Assembly: GCF_003369915.1 (NCBI RefSeq)
Contig: NC_046676.1
Location: forward strand, 7,409,501 to 7,473,500
DNA from: Drosophila miranda
Taxonomy: Eukaryota > Arthropoda > Insecta > Diptera > Drosophilidae
DNA length: 64,000 bases
Direction of reading: 5' to 3'
Both the position numbers and the translations under genes were made by a program. The notes under the pieces were generated by a model. It ran no database searches and had not been told where the DNA came from. It worked only from the letters and a program-made list of their open reading frames with translations. Shown here in pieces: positions 1 through 11,729 of this stretch (the first letter of the stretch is position 1; each line of letters begins with the position of its first letter).

Positions 1-2091
1 TCCTCGGGGCAGTGTCTGCATTTGTAAGGATAGACGGTGTGCTCAAATTGATGCTGACGCATGCGAGCCCGCGATGAGGCCTCAAAGTTGCACTTATCGC
101 AGCGCCAAACCTGTTTCTGGTGACTCCTGTTCTCATGCTCGCGCATCAAAGCAAAGTTTTGGAACTGACTCCCGCATATGAGGCAGCTGACTTGTTCGTC
201 GTTTACATGGGCGCGCTCGTAGTGCACTCGTAGCTCGGCCGCGTTGATGTAGTTTAGGGAGCACTTGTCGCACTGGTAATGGCGCTCGGAGTGCCTCTTA
301 CGGTGTACGGCCAGGAAGTCTGCACTCTTGAAAGTCTTGTGACAGATTTCGCATGCATGCAGTGTGTCCACTGAATGTAGCTGTTGCAAATGGATCTCGT
401 ACTTGCGCAGGCTACTGAACTTCAGCTCGCAGAAAGTGCACTGGACGGGGTCCTTCACCTGGCAGAATCGTTGGTGGGCCTGCAAGCTGGCCTTCTGGTT
501 GAAAACTTTACCGCATGCCCCGCATGTGTGCGCTTCGGGTAGTTCTCGGGCCGCTTGAGTGTGCATCCTTGTATAATGAGTTCTGGCTGATCTCTGATCT
601 TTGAAGACCCGCGGACAAGCTGGGCAGTTCTGCTGCACATAGCAGTACATTTCTGCAAGTCGTAATGCAGAGAGCATACAGAATAGGATGTAGGCATCAT
701 ACAAATTTTTGTCTTCTGCTTACCAAAATCCCCATCAATTTTATGATGATGAATAAGATGTTTTTGCATTTCCTGTCGGTTCTTCGTATCATAACTATTG
801 CAAGGGCGACACTTGAAGCTTTGATCTAAAACGAAGTCGAGAATTATAGTTCTTCTCAGATATACAATTTACTGGATACGCACTTTTGGTCAATCCAATG
901 ATATCATCTTCGGCCATATCCATCTTGTGAATGCCAATATAATGACTCCTGATCTGTTTCGCCTCGGTGTTCGCATACTCGCAGATGTGGCAGTTCAGCA
1001 TGGGTATGTCGGGGCTATCTTTCCTGATTGCTACACCACTCGTAGAGGAGCCTTGCAGGGACCCAAAACTCTCACTCTCTACAAAACAAGAAGTCCATGG
1101 TTAATACATTCAAATACTCAATTACTCGGTTTACCATTTAGCAGTATGTTTTTGATGGACTCAATGGCCTGCTCTTTCTGCGCCGTGTTATTCGTGTTGC
1201 TGTCATCATCGTTCAGTGTCATGTACAGAGCGCGTTGTATAAGATCGCGCTCGACATCGGGGAAACTGGACATGTCACCGTTTTTGTTATTGTTGAAATT
1301 AAATTTGTAATTATTATTATTCTCGCCACTTTGGCCGCCCACTGATTTGATTGCCTGAGGATTGCCTGGTGGCAATGGGGAGCCCGTCGTAATACTATTC
1401 TCAAAAAAGGTCTCATTGTTCTTGGCATCTGAGCCGTCATTCTCATCCTCCTCTTCCAAATCGTTGTTGTCATACTTGACATCAAACAGAATCACTAATA
1501 GAACAACATTTACATTAAATATATACAAAACAGGACAGGAGAGGGAGAAAGATTCGTACCATCATCCTCTTTTGGGGTCTTTTTGGCCGTAACATCCGCA
1601 TCCAGACGCGGAATCTTTGCACCTCTCATATACAGCACATTCTCCTCAATTGGTCCTGACACACCATCGTAGCTCTCCACAAACTTGTCGAACTCCTCAC
1701 TGAACTGATTCCACTGAAGCGTCTCGGAGCTAGCCTTCCGCTTGAGCTCTCCGGGGGGACTGGGCAGTTTCACCGTTTTAGCTTCGGCATACAGCTTCAA
1801 ATTGGATTCAAGAGCCATCTCCACAAAGTGCGTTGCCACCTCGAGGGCGCGGCAACACCGCACACAGATCTGCATGGGCCAGTGGTAGCCGCCGGGGCTG
1901 ATCGCCCTCATTTCCAGGTTGGTACACTGACTCAGACTCTGGCCATAGGTGCGCGACCTTTGCAGATTTGGCATTTTGGCGTCCAACTTCACGGTTTTTC
2001 GATTCACAGATAGACACGCTCGACACTTTGCCAAGTTCCGTTTGTTAATCGGCGACAGCGCGGAATCCGCAAAAGCGGTTGCGGCTTCCAT
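1..2091 (-). CDS. ZAD-domain C2H2 zinc-finger protein, 3' part cut by the window edge
   Basis: Exons read on the minus strand are 2091-1560, 1494-1135, 1078-886, 825-724 and 652-<1, all with GT-AG borders and matching phases. The ATG at 2091 is preferred over the in-frame TTG at 2199. The N-terminus carries a ZAD (two CxxC pairs: CRAC and, about 60 residues on, CVRC), the arthropod dimerisation domain of zinc-finger transcription factors. Exon 2 is acidic and Asn-rich. Exon 3 and exon 4 each encode one C2H2 finger. Exon 5 encodes at least seven more fingers with ordinary spacing (for example CEICHKTF...HRKRH) and is still open at base 1. Expected role: nuclear sequence-specific DNA binding. 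The specific orthologue is not recognised. A DRE lies about 185 bp upstream of the start. Confidence 0.87.
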
Positions 2092-2237
2092 TGTCGCTCC
2101 TATTTTCTTTTGATTCTCTAGCTGCTGTTTGTTGTTTTTAATGTTTGTTACAGGCTTGTTTGTTTGTTTTAAGAAGGAAATAAAATTGACTGCCGACAAT
2201 GTGTTTTGTACCGCTCTTTTGCAGTTCTTTTCGCAAA

Positions 2238-2283
2238 CATCGATGTCCTACCACCTCTATTGAGCAGAATGGTCATATCGATA
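2238..2283. promoter_or_regulatory. DRE-type promoter boxes between two divergent genes
   Basis: A perfect TATCGATA (the DREF-binding DRE) lies at 2276-2283 and the related palindrome CATCGATG at 2238-2245. They sit in the 756-bp gap between the minus-strand ZAD gene (start 2091) and the plus-strand CENP-B-type gene (start 2848). DREs mark housekeeping promoters in Drosophila; which of the two genes uses them cannot be told from sequence. I see nothing else coding in 2092-2847. Confidence 0.6.
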
Positions 2284-2847
2284 TCAAGCTTGCGAGTGGT
2301 GCGCGCCAAAGAGAAATTGTTTGAAAGTGAATGGGTGACAAGGATGTGAGTACCAATGAATGATGAAATTGAGTAAATATGCCGTTAACTCAATTTCGAC
2401 GTCAAAATATGCCGTAAATGGTCAGCCTGGCTAAAGGAAAAAACCGACTTCTAAGCAGAAAAATTTGATGGGCACACACTGGCCATATAGTTTTAAATAA
2501 CATCGATGACGCCTAATTTTTAATTGTGCCATACAACACAAGGAAAAACTCCCCATCTCTAAGAAAGTATAATGATATTTACAAAAATTCTTATCAGCGC
2601 GTACCAAACTTTTTGACTTCATTGATGTAGAACTATATCAAGTACTCCAACATCTTCAATTCTCTGACTTGGCAATTTCCACCTTTACTCAAGCGGGCTT
2701 TAAACCTAAAGAAAATAAAAATTATGTGGTCTTAAACAAGTGGGAGGGGAGGCCTAATCTATTTGGATATTTATCAGCGACTTGCCTGAGTTTTGTTTAG
2801 GCGCTTGAGGCGAACCGCCTGCAGACTTTGCAGCAACGCAACTAAAA

Positions 2848-3612
2848 ATGCCGCCTGGCAGAAGCAGGACTCCCCGTAGATTGCTTTCTTTGAACGAAAA
2901 AAGCGAAGTTATCCAGGTGCAGGAGAAGGAGAAACTGTCCGTTCGGGATCTTGCCAGAAGGCAAGATTTAATATAGGAAAAACACAAGCAGCTGTTAAAT
3001 GCATAAACAACATGTCTAAAAAAATTTACTTTTTCCAGATTTAATATAGGAAAAACACAAGCAGCTGGAATTTTGAAGAACAAAGGGCAAATCGATACTA
3101 AATTGAAATCAGGAGTCAATGGCCATCAGAAGAAGAACTGTCTGAGCCAGCAGGGCTCCAACATTGATGATTTGTGCTTCAGCTGGTTCACCAGGGCCAG
3201 AAGCGAGAACATTCGCTTGTCTGGACAGGTGGTAAGGACAAAGGCGCGAGAAATAGCCCAGCATCTGGGATACACTGGCTTCTCGGCCTCAGACGGTTGG
3301 CTGCAGAAGTGGCGCAAACGACACAACATAACCTTCCACCCAAAACGCGAAACACTGGACGTGCAGCAGTTTGAGGCCATCCTGGTGAAATGCGAGCCCA
3401 TAATGGATGATGAGGAGGATACTGTGATTTCCCCATTAGATGCACCTGAATTTATTCACAATCCGATAACAACCTTTGACGAGGCAATGACGCAGATAGC
3501 TCGCTTGAAGGAGTTTGCCAAAGACGATTATGTATCATATCAACAGCTAAGCAGCTTGGAGAACCAGTGGACTTGGAAGAGGAACAACTTGAAAACGGAA
3601 CTCATCCCTTAA
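2848..3612 (+). CDS. cag: CENP-B-type helix-turn-helix DNA-binding protein (probable cag orthologue)
   Basis: Two exons, 2848-2960 and 3039-3612, give 228 residues. The intron is GC-AG: donor AAG|GCAAGA and acceptor TTTTCCAG. Joining restores the continuous motif SVRDLARRFNIGKTQAAGIL, a CENP-B N-terminal helix-turn-helix of the pogo/Tigger type. The second, Tc5-type helix-turn-helix follows (CFSWFTRARSENIRLSG, then GFSASDGWLQKWRKRHNI). No DDE nuclease domain follows, and the protein ends in an acidic tail, so it is a host protein derived from a pogo-like transposase. The symbol cag rests on size, domain content and neighbourhood with 128up, and was not checked by alignment. An AATAAA signal lies at 3840. 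Confidence 0.72.
2964..3067 (+). repeat. 31-bp direct repeat spanning the GC-AG intron of the CENP-B-type gene
   Basis: The first 29 bases of exon 2 plus the AG of the acceptor (3037-3067) occur identically inside the intron at 2964-2994, starting three bases after the splice donor. The two copies are 73 bp apart and no longer resemble each other beyond these 31 bases. Confidence 0.9.
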
Positions 3613-3839
3613 CCAAAATGAACTGATTATTCTGATACCATTAGTATTCATGCATCTACGATTACCTATGTTAGCGTACTATTTTGCTTACTTTATTAAT
3701 TAAACCGAACTGACTCAAAGTGATTATGTTACATTTGTAAATACACGTAAACTTGTTTTAAACAATCTGTTTGTATCCACAACATAGGATCTTCATAAAA
3801 GGGGATATTTGAATTGTATCAGATATGCGATAATGGAAA

Positions 3840-3845
3840 AATAAA
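3840..3845 (+). terminator. Poly(A) signal AATAAA of the CENP-B-type gene
   Basis: AATAAA lies 228 bp after the stop codon. The opposite-strand AATAAA at 3901-3906 serves the converging ZAD gene, so the two 3' ends lie almost back to back. Confidence 0.6.
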
Positions 3846-3900
3846 GAAGGATAGAAGGCACTTCTACATCGAGCGTACGGAAAGATTATGCTAACAGGTT

Positions 3901-3906
3901 GTTTAT
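3901..3906 (-). terminator. Poly(A) signal AATAAA (minus strand) of the large ZAD gene
   Basis: TTTATT on the plus strand reads AATAAA on the minus strand, 123 bp beyond the stop codon of the alternative last exon at 4029-4186. Confidence 0.5.
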
Positions 3907-4028
3907 TGCTTTCAAATATAAATATAAATTCCAATTTACAAAAAAAAATGTGTCGAATCGGCGTTCGCTACTCTACCCCTATTTGGAGTCTATAGCTTAT
4001 ATAAAAATAAATGTGTTATATTCTTAGA

Positions 4029-4186
4029 CTATTGTATAGCTCTTTGGCCAAGCAGAGCGCGTTGGTCGTGATTGGGTTGAGACCATCCCTTGGGTAGGGG
4101 AGTTGCCATTGCAGTCCCACTCGAGTGCATCGGCTGCCAGTTAAGTGTGGAACGACTGTAATTCGAGGCCACCATTCCCAGATCCG
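4029..4186 (-). CDS. Alternative last coding exon of the large ZAD zinc-finger gene
   Basis: An open frame of 52 codons follows a good acceptor (TTTCCTTTAAG) and stops at 4031-4029. It reads like protein (DLGMVASNYSRSTLNWQPMH at its start). A donor inside the standard last exon, after base 4518 (ATGG|GTGATG, weak at position +5), is in matching phase. Use of this pair would replace the tail ending SSAAAANI with this exon. Both versions keep the total coding length divisible by three. Inferred from sequence only. Confidence 0.45.
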
Positions 4187-4482
4187 CTTAAAGGAAATCC
4201 ATTACTAGATTATTATACATATATTCAAACCAAATCGCTACAATTGTTCCATATACAAATATTGGCATGTAATATATGTACATACTATATGTGTCGGTAA
4301 TAGGTCGATTTTGATAATGATATCATGCTTAAGTCTAGCCTTAGGGGGAAAACTTCAAGACATTAAATGTGTGTGTTTAAAACTGCATATGGAAACAGTA
4401 ATTATAAACAATATAAACTTTGTACAGGGTGTCATTACTCTCAGGACTACTAATGAGCATGATTCAGATTTCAGAATTATTT

Positions 4483-7400
4483 TTAAATATTCGCCGCTGC
4501 AGCGGATGAATCATCACCCATCTGCTTTTCCTTTTCCTTTTCGGCCTCCAGCTCCTTGCGGCGCACCAATTGCCCGTTGCGTGTGAATACCTTCATGTCG
4601 TGCGGATTGGTATAGCCCACATTGTGGCGAAAGACTTCGGCCAGCTCTGTCTCCGTAAGCTGCACATGATGGACGGACAGGGCATGGACACGAAGGCTAA
4701 GTAAAGGAGAGGAAACATTTAGCATGATATGATACGTACTAGTCACTTATTTATATGGTACTTACGCTCCGCGACGTAAATATGTGCGGTCACATTTGGG
4801 ACACTTGTAGGCTGTCATTCCTTTGTGCACGGTCATGTGGTGCCTCAGGTGCTGGCTGGTCTTCACCTCTTTCTGGCATATGGCGCACACGTGGCGCAAC
4901 TTCAGATGGGATGCATTCTGATGCCGCACCAAATGATGCTTGAAGGCGAACATCTTGCGACAGCCATCCAGAGAACATCGGAACGACTTCTCGGTGGCAT
5001 GTTTGGCCAGCATGTGCCTGTCCAGTTCAGTTTTGTGTACAAACTCCTTTGAACACAACTTGCACGTAAACTTTCGGGTCAAATGCCGCTTCATGTGGAA
5101 CTTGAGCAGCGCCATTGTGCGATACGTTGTACCGCAGGTGCCACATATGTGCTTATAGTCCAAGCGTGACGATTCGCCATTGGTATGCGTATCCATCTCA
5201 TGCTTTACCAGCTTTCCCAGCTCATCAAAGCTTTTTTTGCACTGCTTGCACGCGTAGGTGGGGGTGCGAGGGATGCGCGGACGTAGACCCTTAATGGGCG
5301 ACGGCTCCATTGCAACAGTCAACAGTTTGTCGCTGCCGTTGATTAGGAGGCTCGGTGCAAAGGCATTGGTGCTGGTGCTGGTGCTAGTGCTGGTGCTCGG
5401 ATTGGTGGTGCAGGGGAACTGATCTGTGCTGCTGACGATTTGTTTGTTGCTCGAACTGGGCGTGGTGGGCGTAGGCGTAAGCCTGGATTTTTCTGCTTCC
5501 CCCATAAAGTCAAAGACAAAATCAAATGGCGTTGGTGTGGATGACGAAGACTCTATTGTGGCGGTATGTGGTGATGCTTTTACTTCTGCTGATGCTGTCT
5601 CGCCTTTGAATGGAACATAATCTATATCGTTCATGGCTCGTGGCTCTGACGATTCGTCGGGGGGATTCGGAATTCCTTCTGATGTTGGATCTGCTTTTAT
5701 GGTTGATATTATGGATGATGGTTCGGATGCGGACGCGGTTGAAGTAGTCGTTGGCTCTTCTTTAACTCCGGCTGCTGTTGTCGTTGCGCCATCAGGTTTG
5801 ACTGCTACCTCTGGTGAGTACAACAACAATCAAAGATCATGTTCGCCATCGAACAACAGCATATTTAGTTTATCAATCGGATTGTGCGTCGACATGTGTT
5901 GGGCATAGTTGGAATTGGAATTTGAGTTCATTCGTGCAAGGCTATTGTCGCTCTTACCGCATTCCCCATCGCCATAGCCAACAGCCTCCGTTTCCGACGT
6001 GGCCGGCCGATCGGTCTCGAGCTGCTGCTCGTCAGCCGTGTTCGCCGGCAATGAGGTGGTTGCAGTGCACGTGGTACTTGTGGCTGTGGCTGCCGAGTTT
6101 GTGGTTGTTTGGTTGGATTGCATCTCAATTATCGTGTCCACCAAATGGCTACGCTGTAGATGGCGGGTCAGTGTGCTCTTGGCCGCAAATGAGCGGATGC
6201 ATCGCGGACACTCAAAGGGTAGTTCTGGGAATAGACAAGGAATATATAGCTATCTGGGGACTCCTACTGGTAAGAGCATCTAATGCACTGAGATGATCAG
6301 ATAGATCTCCCTTCAAAATAAATAAATAAATAAATCAATTTCGTAACGCTACTCACTGCGTATAATAAACACCTCGTTGGCATGCACGGATACTGTAACG
6401 AATAGTGTGCAAAATATAGTTTTAAAATGGCTTTATATGAAAGGGAGAAGGCACTCTTTGCCTTTTTCTATGGCTACACTTACCACCATCATTGATGCCG
6501 TGATGCGCATTCAGATGCTTTCGCATTTCCGTATCCAATTCGCACTCAAACGGACACTTGGCACACATCAGCATGGGCTCTGCAATTACATTGAGAAATT
6601 GTAGATTTGATGAAGTATGAAGAGCCTTATTCTTGGCTTACTCCTATCCAGATCCAGTTGCAGTGTCTCGATATTGGTGCGCGCCACCAATACCTTGTCG
6701 CCCTTTGCCTGAACCATGTCCCGCGTGGGCATGCGCCTGTGTACGGTTTTGTAGTGCCTGATAAGGAGACGCTTCATGTTGTAGAGATTGGTGCAGAGCT
6801 CACAGCGGTAGGGGGCTAGACCTAAAAGGAAATATACGGATATAAGAGGCATATTCATACATACGTATATATAGAGATGGCTATATAAGGGATCTCCAGA
6901 CTCACCTCGATGCACAAACATGTGATTCTCGAACTTGTATTGGCTCGTAAACTTTTTGTTGCAAAATATGCAGTAGGGTTTTTGCAGATGCTTGGACTGC
7001 TCGTCGTCAAAGTCATCCACATCGTCGTCGTCGCTTGTTAGCAGCAGATTTTGATCGGTGGCTGCATCATTGTTGTCATTTTCATCCTCATTTTCAGCGT
7101 CTTCGTCGTCGTCTTCGTCCTCCTCCTCATCACCAACGGCCTCTTCCTCATCCTCAAAGTCCTCAAACAGGTTCTCAGCATCAAAGTCCAAGCTAATATT
7201 GTTATTATCAATCACAATATCGTCACCATCCACCACTGGCATATCATCGGCGGGTATGGTGCATATGGCGGCCACATCTGTGTTGTCTATAAAATCCTGC
7301 ATATCCCCGAACATTGAGATGTTCGCCGACGTTGTCGTTGGCAATGCCGGTATGGGCTGAGTCGCTGCCAGACTGCTCGTTGAGATTTCTGGAAAGATTT

Positions 7401-10400
7401 CATATGTGTTGCCGATGTGCAAGCCGTCCCCGTTGGCCATTGCTTCGGCGGATATTGTACCCGGATCTCCCGCTCCCTGTCCCTGACCGTCCAATTCTTC
7501 CCCAGTCACAGTCACAGTGCCAGTCTCTGCCGCTGGCGCCGTAAAGAACAGCGGTGTGGCATCTACCACCACATTGATATCACCCGACTGCGTTAACGTG
7601 GATGTTTGGGATGGAACCGCTGCAAGTTGCTGTTGCTGCTGATCCTGCTGCTCTTGATGCTGTTGCTCCGGCTGCTGTTGCTGCTGATGCAATGGCTGAT
7701 TTTCAACTGTCGCCGCCGCCAGCACTGCAGACGGATCTGTAAAATATTGAATTAAATAGGGTCCGACAAAGAATAAAGAAATATGTGTATAAAATAACCA
7801 GGGAATTCAACTAAAACTGATACCATATCTTGTTAGATTTAAAAAAAGTAACACATAAAAATATCTTTGTAAGAGTTGGCACGACTAAAAAGAACACAAG
7901 TTTACAATCGATCAATGCTTAAAGAAACGACAAGAAAAAAAAGAAATATCACTGTTCTCGTCCTTACCGAAATTCATACCACGGTCCCGCTCGACTTGCA
8001 TCAGTTTATTTTGGCTTATTTGGCTCTTATCATTGAGTGAAAAAGTAGCTTGTTAAGAGTTTTGTTTGCTCAATTGAATCAATCACCCCCTGCCCTACCC
8101 GTATATGAATGCCAAAACACTGAATGCAATTATGATTTGAGATCCAATTTACTAATAGATGATGCCTGGGGGCCACTATTTATGTAGTATATGTAGTATA
8201 TATATATGCGATACATGTACAAATTGCATTCTATATTTTCAATATTATTTACAATCAATTTTCATTCTTCTCCTTCCTTTTTCCTTTGGACAGACTCTTA
8301 TTTGCTGTCGGTATCTGTGGTGCCTATAAAATAACCGCCAAATGAATTAACCAAACAAATTAACCATAAATCAAAAAAGGAACATAAGAGAATGTCAGGA
8401 CTGAGAGTGCTTCGGGAACCGAAGATTCTCGCACTTTGTGGAGAAATCGTGATTCAATTTCGCTAGGGAAAGAACACACATACCACACGGTAAAAAACTA
8501 CCTCTTCTTTAATTTAAAAGACGTAAACAAATACAAATCCTAGTGTGCCTCGTCATTTAAACGACATGTGTTTTGTTTTTATAATCGCGGGAATGGTCCT
8601 CGGTCCTAATCTCGATTCGACCATCATCGTGCCTGGTCATGCACATGATATGTATTTTGGTTTTGGATTCTCAGGCATTCTTTTTCCACGTTCGGCAGAT
8701 GCTGCTGGCTAGCTTTGGTTGTCGAAGAACACATTTTTGAGTTGGGAGCAAGTACGGTTTGGGGAATTTCTTCAGAAACAATGATAATGGTTCTGGCCGA
8801 TCGTTCGGAGCTATATGCTCAGATATCATTTCAGTTTAAGTTGTTTTTGACATGTTGTTTTGGTAAATCAATTTGTCATAGGAACGGAAAGACGGACATG
8901 AATCAATCAAGCCGGCTGTTGTTGCCGATCAAGAATATATACACTTTATAGGGTTGGATATGGCTCCCTTCTCAGTAATGGTGTAGTAGGGAAAATGAAT
9001 CGAATTGAAAGGGGAAGCAACTCATAAGACACCCAAAAACTTATACAAGTTGCACATTTCTTAATTGGGAGTGTGACCCCAGACAAAGGATAAGAAAAAA
9101 CAAAATCATAACTGGGCCAAACTGAAACTGAAAAGTATTATCGAAACTCATCCATTCGCGATTCATTTCATAACGCACCGCAATACCTCAAAAGTCGAAT
9201 GATAACCGATAGAAGTCGAAGTAAAATTCCCTGGTCATGGTCGTAACCATCTCAAGACTCACATTGAATGCCCAGTGGAATTTCGGTGTGTTGTGGCTGA
9301 CTGCCCTGCTCCTTGGAGCCCTGGCCACTAGTTCGAGCCGAGCTGATGCCGCCACCGGAGGCGGTCGCCCCACTTTGCCAAGTGGGGCGCAGATCTATAT
9401 CCGAGGGTTGTGTCTTATGCTTTTCAGTTATGTGCACCCTCAGCTGGTTGGATGTCCTCGCTTCGAAAAGGCACGTGTCGCAGGAATAGGTCTCATCGCC
9501 GGCCACCTTTCCATTCTGTTCGTCCTTGAGATGCTTTGTCTTGTAGTGCTGGCAGAGATCGCCAGAGCGCAGCGAGTAGAAGGGGCACTGATCGCAGTAG
9601 AACTTGGGCAAATCTGCATAAGACAAAGGCACAGTGGGTTAGTCGAGTCTGATCCAGTGGGGGATGTCGGGCGGGGTAGGGTATGGGCGGTATACTAACT
9701 GCTGTGGCTTATCTGGTGAGATTTCAGACGCCCCATGGTGACAAAAGCTTTGGGACAGACTTTGCATTTGTACTTGAGGGGAGCGGGTCCAATGGGTATT
9801 GGTTTTGGCTTGACTGGAAGCGCGAAACAAACAGAAACGGTGAGGGGGATTCTCATTGGTGATTGGAAGGCTTTTGATTACCTTTTATCTGCGGCACCAT
9901 ATCCTCCACAATCAGCTCACTGACATCTATGTCCATGGACTCGTTTTCGTTGCCGCCTCCAAGGAGATTTTGCAGGCTTACATTTCCAGTGGCGTTGTGG
10001 TGTGGCCTGCTATCATCTATGTATTCAATGACCACGCCTGCAAGACAAGAGAGAATGAGTCCACTGGCCATACGAATTGAGGGAACCATTTCACGCACCG
10101 CCTCCGTTGATCTGCAAGGTACCATCGGGCATCACGACATACTCGGTGCCAATGCTCATATTGTTTCCCTCTATTTGTGTCATGTTGGAGGTCAAAGTGT
10201 CGACACCGACAACGGGCTCCGACATGCTGGCCGCCAATTGCTGTTCTATGTCACGCAGTTGCTCTTCATCGATGGACGGTTGGATGTAATCCCCGGGCGC
10301 GAGAACCGTGGGAATCAACAGCTCCATGTCCTCCAGGGTGCACACTTTAACCTCCTCTTTTGCAGCCGTAGCGGATGCGGATGAAGTGGATGGAGCGGCA

Positions 10401-11165
10401 TTGTAGAATGATTTTGGTTTTACTTGTTCGTCCGCGTGGTTGGCAGACATGCCATGGGTGGCACTGTAGTGCTCCTGCAGGAGACGCTGCTTCAGGGTTA
10501 CGAAGCTACAGACTTTGCAGCTGTAGGAGCTCCCATCTGAAATGATGAGAACAATAGGGTTAATTTATATGAAATATTCATGGTTTGAAGATTACTCCCG
10601 TACCGACGTGCTGACGTATGTGCTGCTTTAGCTCCATCCGATTGTAGACGACAAAGCCGCAGAGTTTGCACTCGTGCCGAAATGCCTTCTGTGGCTTAGC
10701 CTTGTCCTCACCCGCCTGCCGCAGCGACACCTAAAAGCAGTAAATAAACAGATAAAACACGCGTCACCACAACCAAACACACCACCAACCCACCTCTGGC
10801 TGTTTGATGGAGCCATTGAAACGCTGGGCCAGCGTAGGACGCGGCTTGCCCGGACACAGTTTGCGGCAGAGTATTTCGTGTGCGCGCAGTGCATTTTGCA
10901 AGAAATAGTAGGCTATTTGCAAGCTCTTGCTGCATTCAACGCATATGTATTGCGGAAGCTCCGGCAAATTTTCCGTGCGTATGCAGAACAGCAAACAACG
11001 AATTAGGGGTATTTTATCGGATTCACTTGGATCCAGATTGCGCGCCACCGCCAGCGTGTCCAGCTTGAGGAACTCCGCATCGGATTTCAGACAGCAGCGA
11101 CATGTAAACTTGTAGTTTATTTGGGATAATCCTGAGCCCGTTTTCAACCTATTGTTAGATGCCAT
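4483..11165 (-). CDS. Large ZAD-domain protein with about 15 C2H2 zinc fingers
   Basis: Exons: 11165-10794, 10730-10604, 10536-10099, 10037-9882, 9813-9700, 9613-9263, 7736-6906, 6821-6642, 6579-6484, 6392-6357, 6224-5958, 5810-4766, 4696-4483. All phases agree; the product is about 1,408 residues. Residues ~20-100 form a ZAD (CRCC, then CVEC). Single C2H2 fingers are scattered through exons 2-10, separated by Ser/Thr-, Gln- and very acidic stretches (exon 7 has a long Asp/Glu run). A block of six fingers lies near the C-terminus, the last one split by the final intron (CPKCDRTYLRRGA|LRVH). Expected role: nuclear transcription or chromatin factor. It may be two genes: exon 6 has a stop four codons past its donor, and a separate ATG exon lies at 8001-7968. 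It could be the CG30020 orthologue; that is from memory and unchecked. Confidence 0.68.
5358..5400 (-). repeat. Ser-Thr coding hexanucleotide repeat
   Basis: About seven copies of a GTGCTG-like hexamer on the plus strand encode an alternating Ser-Thr run in the linker before the C-terminal fingers of the large ZAD gene. Such runs are usually length-polymorphic. Confidence 0.7.
7968..8001 (-). CDS. Alternative first coding exon (MQVERDRGMNF) of the large ZAD gene
   Basis: ATG at 8001 opens a 34-base exon ending at a strong donor (TTCG|GTAAGG). Its phase fits the acceptor of the exon at 7736, giving MQVERDRGMNFDPSAVLAAA. No good acceptor precedes it, so it looks like a first exon from an internal promoter. 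The resulting 900-residue isoform would lack the ZAD and the first five fingers. Alternatively it starts a separate gene. Confidence 0.5.
8002..9251. other. 1.25-kb non-coding stretch inside the large ZAD gene
   Basis: This lies between the exon ending at 9263 and the alternative first exon at 8001. I find no finger-coding exon, tRNA or transposon in it. It would hold the internal promoter if 7968-8001 is a real first exon. Confidence 0.6.
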
Positions 11166-11404
11166 ATTTCACACACGGTTGCGCGCGAACATTTAATTAC
11201 GCGAACGTGGATTGTATCTTAGCACATTGACTGCGAATTGGCAAGAAAGAAGTATTTTAGTTTTCCGACAGATATTTGATTGTTTTTCTCCGATTTTGCA
11301 TCAAAGCCTCATTTTAGACGCAGATAAAAACCATTCACAGCGTCACGTCATCGGTTTGTACAGGGCTGCAATCAGCATTCTTTTGCATGTGAATGGCAAA
11401 TCAG

Positions 11405-11412
11405 TATCGATA
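11405..11412. promoter_or_regulatory. DRE upstream of the large ZAD gene
   Basis: A perfect TATCGATA lies 240 bp upstream of the ATG at 11165. The rest of 11166-11729 holds the 5' region of this gene and the 3' UTR of the next one (minus-strand AATAAA at 11636-11641). Confidence 0.6.
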
Positions 11413-11729
11413 ACTGCTATCGAGTTTGTATTCGAAAATTTCATGTGTCACGTTCATTTTCCGTCTTGTTTCGTGGGTTATTTTTGGCATGAAAACAGCA
11501 TTTAATACAGGATAAAAAGTCGGACAGCATCGTGGAAAACCTTAAGTTTCAGCTGCATCGAATTATTCTGTCTTTACAGTTGTTAAAAGTGCGCAATAAG
11601 TTGATACCGCTGATAACGATGAGTACAACAATAACTTTATTAGACGCGCCCCCCTAGAATGCAGCTTTTCAAATAAGTTTGTGTTTATCAAGTAAAAGTT
11701 TACTTTCAATAAGTTTAATAAACCAAAAA

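Noticed and set aside
2089-2199. N-terminal extension of the first ZAD protein (SAVNFISFLKQ...)
   Set aside because: It begins at TTG; the first ATG in frame is at 2091, just before the ZAD.
3073-3612. CENP-B-type protein as a single-exon gene starting at 3073
   Set aside because: The first codon is TTG and the N-terminal helix-turn-helix is completed only by joining the upstream exon at 2848-2960.
5829-5832. Stop-codon read-through of TGA joining two long in-frame ORFs in the large ZAD gene
   Set aside because: A strong donor (GCG|GTAAGA at 5957) and a good acceptor (TACTCACCAG ending at 5811) remove 147 bases including the TGA and keep the frame, so splicing explains it.
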